From the NCBI GenBank assembly GCA_015222965.1, contig JADFWF010000300.1, forward strand, positions 1 to 13,311: a DNA stretch of 13,311 nucleotides, in the 5' to 3' direction. This document shows positions 5,577 through 13,311 of this stretch, piece after piece (the stretch's first letter is position 1; every line of letters begins with the position of its first letter). Both the position numbers and the translations under genes were made by a program. This stretch comes from Pseudomonadota bacterium. GTDB taxonomy: Bacteria; Pseudomonadota; Gammaproteobacteria; SZUA-229. The notes below the pieces were generated by a model that did no database searches, was not told the origin of the DNA, and was given only the letters and a program-made list of their open reading frames with translations.

Positions 5577-8132
5577 GTGCTTGAGTTATATCGTCAACAC
5601 GTTGCTGAACGTGGAGCAGAAGGTTTACCGCCGTTAGCACTAGAAGCAAATCAGGTCGCTGAGCTGGTCGAATTGCTTAAAAACTGTCCCGCTGGTGAAG
5701 AAGAATTTTTAATTGATCTGCTGGTCAACCGTATCCCACCCGGTGTTGATCAGGCCGCTTACGTTAAAGCCGCATTTTTATCTGATGTTGCCAAGGGTAA
5801 AGTCAAATGTAATCTGATCGACGCCGTTCGGGCCACAGAGATTCTGGGTACCATGTTAGGCGGTTACAATATACAGCCGCTGATCGATCTACTCGATAAT
5901 GAAACGACTGCTGATGCCGCAGCCAAAGCTTTATCTCACACCCTGCTTGTTTATGACGCATTTCATGATGTCGCAGAAAAGTCTAAATCGAATACTGCCG
6001 CAGCGACTGTGATTCGTTCATGGGCAGATGCGGAGTGGTTTACCTCTAAGCCAGCGTTGGCAAAAGAGATTACCGTCACCGTTTATAAGGTGCCGGGTGA
6101 AACCAATACGGATGATTTATCTCCGGCAACTGAAGCATGGAGCCGTCCTGATATCCCGCTACACGCCAAGTCCATGTTGATCACGAAGATGGACAAGCCT
6201 CTGGAAACGATTGAAGACTTAAAGAAGAAAGGCCACCCGATCGCTTATGTCGGTGATGTGGTCGGTACCGGTTCATCACGAAAATCAGCGATCAATTCGG
6301 TGCTCTGGTATATGGGTAACGCAATTCCTTTTGTGCCGAACAAACATGAAGGTGGTGTTGTTCTTGGCAGCAAGATTGCCCCAATCTTTTTTAATACCGC
6401 AGAAGATTCCGGTGCACTGCCGATCGAATGTGATGTCGATTCGATGCAGACAGGTGACGTTATTACCATACGTCCATTCGACGGTTTGATCGTCAATGAA
6501 GCCGGTGATGAATTATGTAAGTTTGATTTAAATCCTGCGACCATGGCGGATGAAGTACGTGCGAATGGACGTATCCCGTTGATCATCGGTCGCGGTCTAA
6601 CGGATCGTGCGCGCAACTTTTTAAACGAAGGCCCATCTGATGTCTTCCTGAAACCGCAGGAAGGAAAAGAAACCGGTAAAGGTTATACCCAGGCACAAAA
6701 AATTGTCGGTAAGGCCTGCGGTGTAGAAGGTATTCGCCCGGGCACTTATTGTGAACCAAAAATGACCACGGTCGGTTCGCAGGATACTACCGGTGCAATG
6801 ACCCGTGATGAGTTAAAAGAGCTTGCATGTCTGGGCTTTTCTGCAGACCTCGTCATGCAAAGTTTCTGCCATACTGCTGCATATCCGAAACCGGTCGATA
6901 TAAAACTGCAGCACGAGCTGCCAGATTTCATGCAGACCCGTGCAGGTGTTGCTCTACGTCCCGGCGATGGCATCATTCATTCCTGGTTAAACCGTATGAT
7001 CCTGCCCGATACAGTAGGCACGGGTGGTGATTCACATACACGTTTCCCGATGGGTATCAGTTTTCCAGCAGGTTCCGGTCTGGTTGCGTTTGGCGCAGCA
7101 CTGGGTGTTATGCCGCTGGATATGCCTGAGTCGGTGCTGGTTCGCTTTAAAGGCGAGATGCAGCCGGGTATCACTTTACGTGACCTGGTCAATGCCATTC
7201 CTTACGTGGCAATTAAAAAAGGTCTGTTGACCGTTGAGAAAAAAGGCAAGAAGAATGTTTTCAACGGCCGAGTGCTTGAGATCGAAGGACTGCCTGAGCT
7301 GAAAGTTGAGCAGGCGTTTGAATTGTCTGATGCTTCGGCAGAACGTTCGGCAAATGGCTGTACGGTACATCTTGCAAAAGAGCCGATCATCGAATACATG
7401 AATTCAAACATCACATTGTTAAAATGGATGATCTCAAACGGTTACCAGGATAAGCGCACACTGGAGCGCCGCATCGTTGCCATGCAGGAATGGCTGAAAA
7501 ATCCAGAGCTGATCTCACCTGATGCAGATGCAGAATATGCAGAAGTCATCGAGATCGATCTGAACGAGATCAAAGAACCGATACTTGCGTGCCCGAATGA
7601 TCCTGATGATGTGAAAACATTATCGGATGTTGCCGGCGTCAATATCGATGAAGTATTTATCGGTTCGTGTATGACGAACATCGGTCACTATCGTGCGGCA
7701 GGAAATGTACTGAGCAAAGTAAGCAGTCTGCCAACACGCATGTGGATCGTACCGCCAACAAAAATGGATGAACGTCAGTTGATGGAAGAGGGTATATACA
7801 ATATCTTTGGCCGCGCGGGTGCGCGAACAGAACTTCCCGGATGTTCACTCTGTATGGGCAACCAGGCACGTGTAGCGGATAACGCGACCGTGGTTTCCAC
7901 CTCGACACGTAATTTCCCTAACCGTTTAGGTGACAATGCAGATGTGTATCTTGCATCTGCCGAATTAAGTGCAGTTGCTGCAACATTGGGCCGAATTCCT
8001 ACTGTGAAAGAATATATGGAAGGCGTTAAAGACATCGAACCTATGTCGGCTGAAATATACCGTTACCTGAATTTCCATCTATTGCCAGAGTATCAACAGG
8101 TGGCCGATGAAGTGAAAGTTAAGCTTTCATAG
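5577..8132 (+). CDS. acnB: AcnB, bifunctional aconitate hydratase 2 / 2-methylisocitrate dehydratase
   Basis: This 851-residue protein (865 in E. coli) isomerises citrate to isocitrate in the TCA cycle and, in the AcnB family, also hydrates 2-methyl-cis-aconitate in the methylcitrate cycle. It has the AcnB domain order. An N-terminal HEAT-like domain spans about residues 1-155, starting [18 protein letters not shown]. The swivel domain follows at about 165-380, then the catalytic domains. Cluster ligands are C698 ([14 protein letters not shown]) and C756 and C759 ([13 protein letters not shown]), so the [4Fe-4S] site is intact. The start is GTG at 5577, preceded by GAGGA at 5566-5570; it gives the family N-terminus. 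The gene has its own -10 box after the iscRU terminator. Being an Fe-S enzyme that can act as an mRNA-binding protein when it loses its cluster (known for E. coli AcnB), it is functionally linked to the upstream iscRU. crcB follows after 12 bases. Confidence 0.97.
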   Translation: MLELYRQHVAERGAEGLPPLALEANQVAELVELLKNCPAGEEEFLIDLLVNRIPPGVDQAAYVKAAFLSDVAKGKVKCNLIDAVRATEILGTMLGGYNIQPLIDLLDNETTADAAAKALSHTLLVYDAFHDVAEKSKSNTAAATVIRSWADAEWFTSKPALAKEITVTVYKVPGETNTDDLSPATEAWSRPDIPLHAKSMLITKMDKPLETIEDLKKKGHPIAYVGDVVGTGSSRKSAINSVLWYMGNAIPFVPNKHEGGVVLGSKIAPIFFNTAEDSGALPIECDVDSMQTGDVITIRPFDGLIVNEAGDELCKFDLNPATMADEVRANGRIPLIIGRGLTDRARNFLNEGPSDVFLKPQEGKETGKGYTQAQKIVGKACGVEGIRPGTYCEPKMTTVGSQDTTGAMTRDELKELACLGFSADLVMQSFCHTAAYPKPVDIKLQHELPDFMQTRAGVALRPGDGIIHSWLNRMILPDTVGTGGDSHTRFPMGISFPAGSGLVAFGAALGVMPLDMPESVLVRFKGEMQPGITLRDLVNAIPYVAIKKGLLTVEKKGKKNVFNGRVLEIEGLPELKVEQAFELSDASAERSANGCTVHLAKEPIIEYMNSNITLLKWMISNGYQDKRTLERRIVAMQEWLKNPELISPDADAEYAEVIEIDLNEIKEPILACPNDPDDVKTLSDVAGVNIDEVFIGSCMTNIGHYRAAGNVLSKVSSLPTRMWIVPPTKMDERQLMEEGIYNIFGRAGARTELPGCSLCMGNQARVADNATVVSTSTRNFPNRLGDNADVYLASAELSAVAATLGRIPTVKEYMEGVKDIEPMSAEIYRYLNFHLLPEYQQVADEVKVKLS

Positions 8133-8144
8133 ATAGTTGCCAGA

Positions 8145-8525
8145 ATGTTTAAAACATTAATGTTTATCGCGATTGGTGGAGCGTTTGGTGCGATGATGCG
8201 TTTTTTGTCACAGGCGACTATCTATGAGCTTGTCGGTAAAACATTTCCATACGGCACCTTGTTCGTCAACGTGACCGGTTCATTTTTAATAGGACTGTTA
8301 TCTATTTTTCTTGTAGAGAAATTTAACTTAAGTGCTGAGTGGCACCTGGCGATTCTGGTCGGCGTATTAGGTTCGTTTACCACGTTTTCGACTTTTTCAC
8401 TCGAAACTCTGGTGCTGCTCGAACAGGGTGACTCGTTCAAAGCGATGGCAAATATTTCATTAAGCATCGTTTTATGTATCGGTGCTGTCTGGGCGGGCGC
8501 TTTGCTTGCCAAACAGCTGGTATAA
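8145..8525 (+). CDS. crcB: CrcB/Fluc, fluoride-specific ion channel
   Basis: The protein is 126 residues, the usual length (127 in E. coli), with four predicted membrane segments. The Fluc motifs are present: GGAFGAMMRF near the N-terminus with R19, FPYGTLFVNVTGSFLIG with the pore asparagine N42, and GSFTTFSTFSLE (residues 76-86) with the phenylalanines and TTFST segment that line the fluoride path. It works as an antiparallel dimer in the inner membrane and lets fluoride out of the cell. The ATG at 8145 gives the expected N-terminus; the ribosome-binding site is weak (only CCAGA just upstream), so coupling to acnB 12 bases before is plausible. There is no space for a fluoride riboswitch. serS follows after 20 bases; crcB beside serS is a familiar pairing in Gammaproteobacteria. 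Confidence 0.95.
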   Translation: MFKTLMFIAIGGAFGAMMRFLSQATIYELVGKTFPYGTLFVNVTGSFLIGLLSIFLVEKFNLSAEWHLAILVGVLGSFTTFSTFSLETLVLLEQGDSFKAMANISLSIVLCIGAVWAGALLAKQLV

Positions 8526-8542
8526 CCAAAAATAATTTATAG

Positions 8543-9823
<1,281 letters not shown>

Positions 9824-9827
9824 TTCT

Positions 9828-9896
9828 TCCGCGAATAAACGCAACTAAAAAACACTATTTAGCTTTTCTTTGCGTTCATTTGCGTTCATTTGCGGA
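9828..9896. repeat. Intergenic inverted repeat with tandem TGCGTTCATT decamers
   Basis: The left arm TCCGCGAATAAACGCAA (9828-9844) pairs with the right arm TTGCGTTCATTTGCGGA (9880-9896) at 15 of 17 positions. The right side contains two perfect copies of TGCGTTCATT (9871-9880 and 9881-9890) and the start of a third (TGCGGAT). Inside the loop, CTAAA (9845-9849) and TTTAG (9858-9862) could form a smaller hairpin. The element begins five bases after the serS stop. It may aid 3' end formation or be a dispersed palindromic repeat. No T tract follows, so a classic intrinsic terminator is unlikely. Confidence 0.65.
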
Positions 9897-9937
9897 TAAA
9901 ATAGGTTTTTAGTTTTTATTCGAAACATCTTACTCCT

Positions 9938-11443
9938 ATGAAAAATCTACCGGACAATTTATATAGCGTAGATTCTGTCGTGCGACTCGAACAAGTTGCG
10001 ATCAATCAATTCGGCATCCCCGCATACGAATTAATGAAACGGGCAGGCGAGGCTGTCTTCCAGGTTTTAAAGACAAACTATCCCCAACAAAAAAAAGTAC
10101 TGGTTTTATGTGGCGCAGGCAATAATGCCGGTGATGGTTACGTGGTCGCCAGACTCGCCAAACAAGCGGGTTTTGATGTTAGTGTGATCAGTTTGATCGA
10201 TCCTGCAGCGTTAAAAAATGAAGCGCTGCTGGCATATCATGACTGGCAGAGCATTGCTGAGAATACCGCTGCTAATAAATCTTTAATCGATGAGACTGAT
10301 ATTATTATCGATGCTTTATTAGGCACCGGGCTCACACGAGAAGTTTCTGCCGAGTGGTCCGACTGGATCACCGCCGTCAACAGGTCAGCCAGACCGGTTA
10401 TTGCTATTGATGTACCATCAGGTTTAATTGCAGACACGGGTGTTATTGCTGGCAATGCCATTCAAGCTGATCAGACAGTGTGTTTTATCGGCCTAAAACA
10501 GGGCATGTTTACAGCGCAGGCAAAAGATGTCTGTGGTGAAATAGTTTTTGATGATCTTGCATTACCTGATGAGGTGTATTCTCTTGTTGGGGCTGATGCG
10601 CGATTAGTAAAATCGATCGATTATTCGATATTGCCAAAACGAAAACCGTCATCAAATAAGGGGAATTTTGGTCACGTCCTGATCGTTGGTGGTAATACTG
10701 GAATGCCTGGTGCGGTAATACTGGCAGCAAAAGCGGCATTACGCACAGGTGCGGGTTTGGTTACGATACTTACGGTTGCTTCAAATCTGGAAGCCATCAG
10801 TTCTGCAGTCCCTGAAGCGATGGTTAAATCGTGTGATGAAAACTCTATAATAGAAATATTAACGGCCTCATTTATTAAAAATGTGACACATGTGGCAATT
10901 GGTATGGGCTTGGGCCAGGATGGCTGGTCACTGGCATTATTACGTTTTTGCGCGCAGTTAAATAAGCCTATATTGATCGATGCTGATGCCTTAAATTTAA
11001 TCGCCAGACAAGATATTACAATTAAATCCTGCCTGGTAGTGACGCCGCACCCGGGTGAGGCGGCACGTTTATTATCAGATGAAATAGCATTAAGCAGTAC
11101 AGAAATCCAGAAGGATCGGTTTGCGGCGGCAAAACGATTATATGATTTGTTTCGTGATTCTGAAACCTGTGTCGTCATACTAAAAGGCTCTGGAACAATA
11201 GTATTTGACGGCCATACAGTTAAGATCTGTTCGCTTGGAAATGCGGCAATGGCTGCACCAGGTATGGGAGATGTCTTGAGTGGTATCGTTATCGCATTGA
11301 TGGCACAGGGTATCAATATCAGTGCTGCCGCAGAGTTAGCTGTCTGTTTGCATGCGTCAGCCGCTCAATCTGTTACCCAGGATAGAACACGCGGCTTACT
11401 GGCGTCAGATGTTATAAGTGAACTGGTAAATGTATTACAGTGA
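9938..11443 (+). CDS. nnr: Nnr, bifunctional NAD(P)HX epimerase / ADP-dependent NAD(P)HX dehydratase
   Basis: This 501-residue protein (515 in E. coli YjeF) repairs damaged nicotinamide cofactors: the N-terminal half (about 1-215) epimerises NAD(P)HX and the C-terminal half (about 225-500) dehydrates the S form using ADP. In the epimerase half, GAGNNAGDGYVVARL (from residue 59) and IDALLGTGL plus AIDVPSGLIADTG are the YjeF_N motifs. In the dehydratase half, GNFGHVLIVGG, VTPHPGEAARLL (H371), VVILKGSGT and GMGDVLSG with the catalytic D445 are present. The usual glycine in N-x-G-M is alanine here (GNAAMAAPGMGD), a mild deviation. The ATG at 9938 gives the normal N-terminus, but no Shine-Dalgarno is seen (TACTCCT precedes it). 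Its stop overlaps the tsaE start by four bases. The gene order nnr-tsaE-amidase is the conserved gammaproteobacterial cluster. Confidence 0.96.
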   Translation: MKNLPDNLYSVDSVVRLEQVAINQFGIPAYELMKRAGEAVFQVLKTNYPQQKKVLVLCGAGNNAGDGYVVARLAKQAGFDVSVISLIDPAALKNEALLAYHDWQSIAENTAANKSLIDETDIIIDALLGTGLTREVSAEWSDWITAVNRSARPVIAIDVPSGLIADTGVIAGNAIQADQTVCFIGLKQGMFTAQAKDVCGEIVFDDLALPDEVYSLVGADARLVKSIDYSILPKRKPSSNKGNFGHVLIVGGNTGMPGAVILAAKAALRTGAGLVTILTVASNLEAISSAVPEAMVKSCDENSIIEILTASFIKNVTHVAIGMGLGQDGWSLALLRFCAQLNKPILIDADALNLIARQDITIKSCLVVTPHPGEAARLLSDEIALSSTEIQKDRFAAAKRLYDLFRDSETCVVILKGSGTIVFDGHTVKICSLGNAAMAAPGMGDVLSGIVIALMAQGINISAAAELAVCLHASAAQSVTQDRTRGLLASDVISELVNVLQ

Positions 11444-11937
11444 ACAGAATTATAGAGAGCAGGCCGTTGCAAAACAAAAAAATCTTTCTGGCAGATGAAT
11501 CGCAGCAAATTGCCCTGGCTTCAGTCGTTGCTAAACATCTAAAAACATCCTTTGTTATGTTGTTGAAAGGTGATCTTGGTGTAGGCAAAACAACCTTTGC
11601 AAGGGGATTTATTCAGGCCAGTGGTTTTGATGGTGTGGTTAAAAGCCCAACGTATACACTGGTCGAGCCATATCCGATCAGTAATAATCGAATGTGTTAT
11701 CACTTTGATCTGTACCGTCTGTGTGACCCTGAAGAACTGGAATTCACCGGGGCCAGAGATTATTTCAACGAAAATGATGTCTGTCTGGTGGAGTGGCCAG
11801 AAAAAGCGGAAGGATTTTTGCCTCCCGCTGACTGGATCTGCGAGTTTAGTCACCTGAATGAAGGCAGAAATTTAGCTGTTTCTGCGTTGTCAGGCAAGGG
11901 TGAAGAACTTATGTTACAGGTCTTTTCTGATTTTTAA
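11440..11937 (+). CDS. tsaE: TsaE, ATPase of the tRNA t6A37 threonylcarbamoylation complex
   Basis: The 165-residue protein (153 in E. coli) has the P-loop GDLGVGKTT (residues 44-52), the family motif KSPTYTLVEPY, HFDLYRLCDPEELEFTGARDYF (here as HFDLYRLCDPEELEF) and VEWPEKAEGFLP. It is the ATPase that works with TsaB and TsaD to place the threonylcarbamoyl group on A37 of ANN-decoding tRNAs in the cytoplasm. The start chosen is GTG at 11440, which overlaps the nnr stop as GTGA; this fits coupled translation and the family's N-terminal length, although there is no good Shine-Dalgarno. An in-frame TTG at 11467 is a possible alternative. The next gene is an amidase 148 bases on, as in the nnr-tsaE-amiB cluster. 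Confidence 0.95.
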   Translation: MNRIIESRPLQNKKIFLADESQQIALASVVAKHLKTSFVMLLKGDLGVGKTTFARGFIQASGFDGVVKSPTYTLVEPYPISNNRMCYHFDLYRLCDPEELEFTGARDYFNENDVCLVEWPEKAEGFLPPADWICEFSHLNEGRNLAVSALSGKGEELMLQVFSDF

Positions 11938-12053
11938 CTATAACAAAGTAACGTATCTATCTAAAATATATAAAAAAATGCTTGCATTATTTATATATTT
12001 TGCCACAATAGAATTACACGAAGCCTATAAAGCATAAATTGGCTTGGGGCGAG

Positions 12054-12078
12054 ATGATAGTATTGCCATAGCTTATGG
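12054..12078 (+). other. Possible leader mini-ORF and hairpin before the amidase gene
   Basis: In the 148-base gap after tsaE (AT-rich, no terminator and no convincing promoter seen), GGGGCGAG precedes an ATG at 12054 that encodes only MIVLP and stops at TAG 12069-12071. The stop lies in a small hairpin CCATA (12066-12070) / TATGG (12074-12078). The only Shine-Dalgarno-like bases for the amidase ATG at 12086 are the GGA at 12077-12079, partly within that stem. This could modulate translation, but short ORFs and 5-bp stems arise often by chance. Confidence 0.25.
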
Positions 12079-12085
12079 ACCAATA

Positions 12086-13311
12086 ATGATTAAAAATGAT
12101 CGTCGAAAATTTTTAAAAAGCTTAGCTGGACTCAGTGGTCTGGCTGCTTCTGCTGTGCCTGGACTGGTGTCGGCAAAGTCGACTGCTGCGCAGGTTAATG
12201 ATATTCGGCTAGCGAAAAAAAGTGGTTATGTTCGACTGGTTTTTGACCTTGACGGTATAGCTGATCATTCTATTTTCGCATTACACGGTCCTGAACGTGT
12301 TGTGCTTGATATTAAAAATGCAAAAATGCCGCATGGTATGGTCGATCAGTTGCAGGCAAATTCATTGATTCGCAGTATTCGCAGCGGTGTTAGAAATGAT
12401 AAAGACCTGCGCGTGGTGTTTGATCTAAGCAAAGAAGTTTCGCCGCGCAGTTTTCTGTTAGCGCCATCAGGCACCTCTGGTCATCGTTTAGTCATTGATT
12501 TACACAATAAAAAGAGCAAGTCAGCCAAACTTAAAGCTGCAAGCAAACGTGATGTCATTATCGCGATTGATGCCGGCCATGGTGGCCGAGATCCAGGCGC
12601 TACCGGCCGTTCTGGTACTCACGAAAAAATTATTACTTTGCAGATTGCGAAACGTCTGGAAAAAGATATAAATGCACAGCGCGGCATGAAGGCCGTGCTC
12701 ATCCGCAAGAATGACCGCTATATGAGATTGCGTGATCGTATTCATAAAGCGCGTAATGCACACGCTGATATGATGATTTCGCTGCATGCAGATTCATTCC
12801 CCGATCCCCGTGCTCGTGGTTCGTCTATCTATGCCTTATCCGTTGATGGCGCCAGTTCTGAAACAGCAAGAATGCTTGCTGAAAAGGAAAATGCCGCAGA
12901 TCTGTTGTTCGGCGATGTCGATTTAGCTATAGAAGACCAAATGGTTAAAGAGGTCTTGTTTGATCTGTCATTGACCGGCACCATCGAATCAAGTCTGGAC
13001 ATCGGTGGTGAGATATTAGGGCAGTTGAGGTCGGTAAACCGTGTGCATAAGAAAAAAGTGCAGCAGGCCGGTTTTGCTGTGTTGAAAGCACCTAATATAC
13101 CATCGGTTTTGCTGGAAACCGCTTTCATCTCTAATCCCAGAGAAGAAAAGAATTTACGCAGCGCTTCGCATCAGAAAAAAGTCTCAAAAGCGATCACACG
13201 CGGCGTGAATAAGTATTTCTCACGTAAAGCACCGCCGGGTACCTGGCTGGCATCATCAGAATGTGATTATGCTGTGTGTGACGGAGATAATGTAGCAACG
13301 ATTGCAAATAA
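12086..13311 (+). CDS. amiB: Tat-exported N-acetylmuramoyl-L-alanine amidase with AMIN domain (AmiB/AmiC type, 3' partial)
   Basis: The frame runs from ATG 12086 to the window end without a stop (408 codons), so the gene is cut. The N-terminus NDRRKFLKSLAGLSGLAASA is a twin-arginine signal (RRKFLK) ending near VSA. An AMIN domain follows at about residues 37-140, which targets these enzymes to septal peptidoglycan. The Amidase_3 catalytic domain has zinc ligands H165 (DAGHGGRDPGA), E180 and H234 (SLHADSF) and catalytic E344 (LLETAFISNP). The segment ENAADLLFGDVDLAIEDQ matches the autoinhibitory helix region of amidases activated by EnvC/NlpD. After PPGTWLA, the last residues (YAVCDGDNVATIAN) look like the start of a LysM domain. 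It would cleave septal peptidoglycan during daughter-cell separation. Position after nnr-tsaE argues for amiB; the Tat signal is like E. coli AmiC, so the symbol is by synteny. Confidence 0.92.
   Translation, partial: MIKNDRRKFLKSLAGLSGLAASAVPGLVSAKSTAAQVNDIRLAKKSGYVRLVFDLDGIADHSIFALHGPERVVLDIKNAKMPHGMVDQLQANSLIRSIRSGVRNDKDLRVVFDLSKEVSPRSFLLAPSGTSGHRLVIDLHNKKSKSAKLKAASKRDVIIAIDAGHGGRDPGATGRSGTHEKIITLQIAKRLEKDINAQRGMKAVLIRKNDRYMRLRDRIHKARNAHADMMISLHADSFPDPRARGSSIYALSVDGASSETARMLAEKENAADLLFGDVDLAIEDQMVKEVLFDLSLTGTIESSLDIGGEILGQLRSVNRVHKKKVQQAGFAVLKAPNIPSVLLETAFISNPREEKNLRSASHQKKVSKAITRGVNKYFSRKAPPGTWLASSECDYAVCDGDNVATIAN

Noticed and set aside
7657..8035. Overlapping minus-strand open frames within the 3' part of acnB
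   Set aside because: They lie opposite the conserved AcnB cluster-binding region, resemble no family, and have no ribosome-binding site or promoter context.
8133..8144. Fluoride riboswitch before crcB
   Set aside because: Only 12 bases separate acnB and crcB, far too few for the aptamer, and no matching fold was seen in the acnB 3' end.
10672..11316. A 214-codon open frame on the minus strand inside nnr
   Set aside because: It is antisense to the conserved dehydratase domain of nnr, has no recognisable motif, and is rich in Ile/Ala/Ser/Pro as expected for a shadow frame.
11938..12053. Promoter for the amidase gene
   Set aside because: The AT-rich stretch has TTGCAT at 11982 and TAGAAT at 12009, but the 21-base spacer is too long; no pair with good spacing was found.

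Overview
The window reads as an ordinary chromosomal segment of a gammaproteobacterium with moderate GC. Every confidently placed gene is on the + strand and tightly packed, and the protein families (YejBEF, IscR/IscU, AcnB, CrcB, SerS, Nnr, TsaE, AmiB-type amidase) resemble their gammaproteobacterial versions. The nnr-tsaE-amidase order matches the nnr-tsaE-amiB(-mutL) cluster of Enterobacteria and Pseudomonas. The genus cannot be fixed from the sequence alone. No mobile element, CRISPR array, rRNA or tRNA was seen.

Layout. (1) 1-3382: the 3' part of yejB, then yejE and yejF, giving the two permeases and the fused double ATPase of a Yej-type oligopeptide importer; the yejA binding protein would lie upstream. 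The yejF start sits inside four perfect copies of a heptamer that itself contains ATG. (2) 3448-4353: an orphan two-TM protein with a Cache-like extracytoplasmic domain and no output domain. (3) 4401-5437: a strong promoter overlapped by two IscR-type operators, then iscR and iscU two bases apart, then an intrinsic terminator. The desulfurase iscS and the rest of the usual isc operon are missing. (4) 5453-5545: a phased 7-bp repeat forming a large imperfect inverted repeat, followed by the likely acnB -10 box. (5) 5577-9823: acnB, crcB and serS, closely spaced. (6) 9828-9896: an intergenic inverted repeat containing tandem decamers. (7) 9938-11937: nnr and tsaE, overlapping by 4 bp. (8) 12086 to the end: a Tat-exported N-acetylmuramoyl-L-alanine amidase with an AMIN domain, cut by the window edge at the start of a probable LysM domain.

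How the genes fit together. There is an iron-sulfur theme in the middle: IscR senses Fe-S status, IscU builds clusters, and AcnB is a [4Fe-4S] TCA-cycle enzyme. The flanks are housekeeping: peptide import, fluoride export, seryl-tRNA charging, NAD(P)HX repair, tRNA t6A modification and daughter-cell separation.

Nothing here is clearly a wholly new system. The points most worth a second look are the stripped-down, apparently autoregulated iscRU unit, the output-less Cache protein, the ATG-bearing heptamer array at the yejF start, and the heptad-phased GTC/GAC palindrome upstream of acnB.
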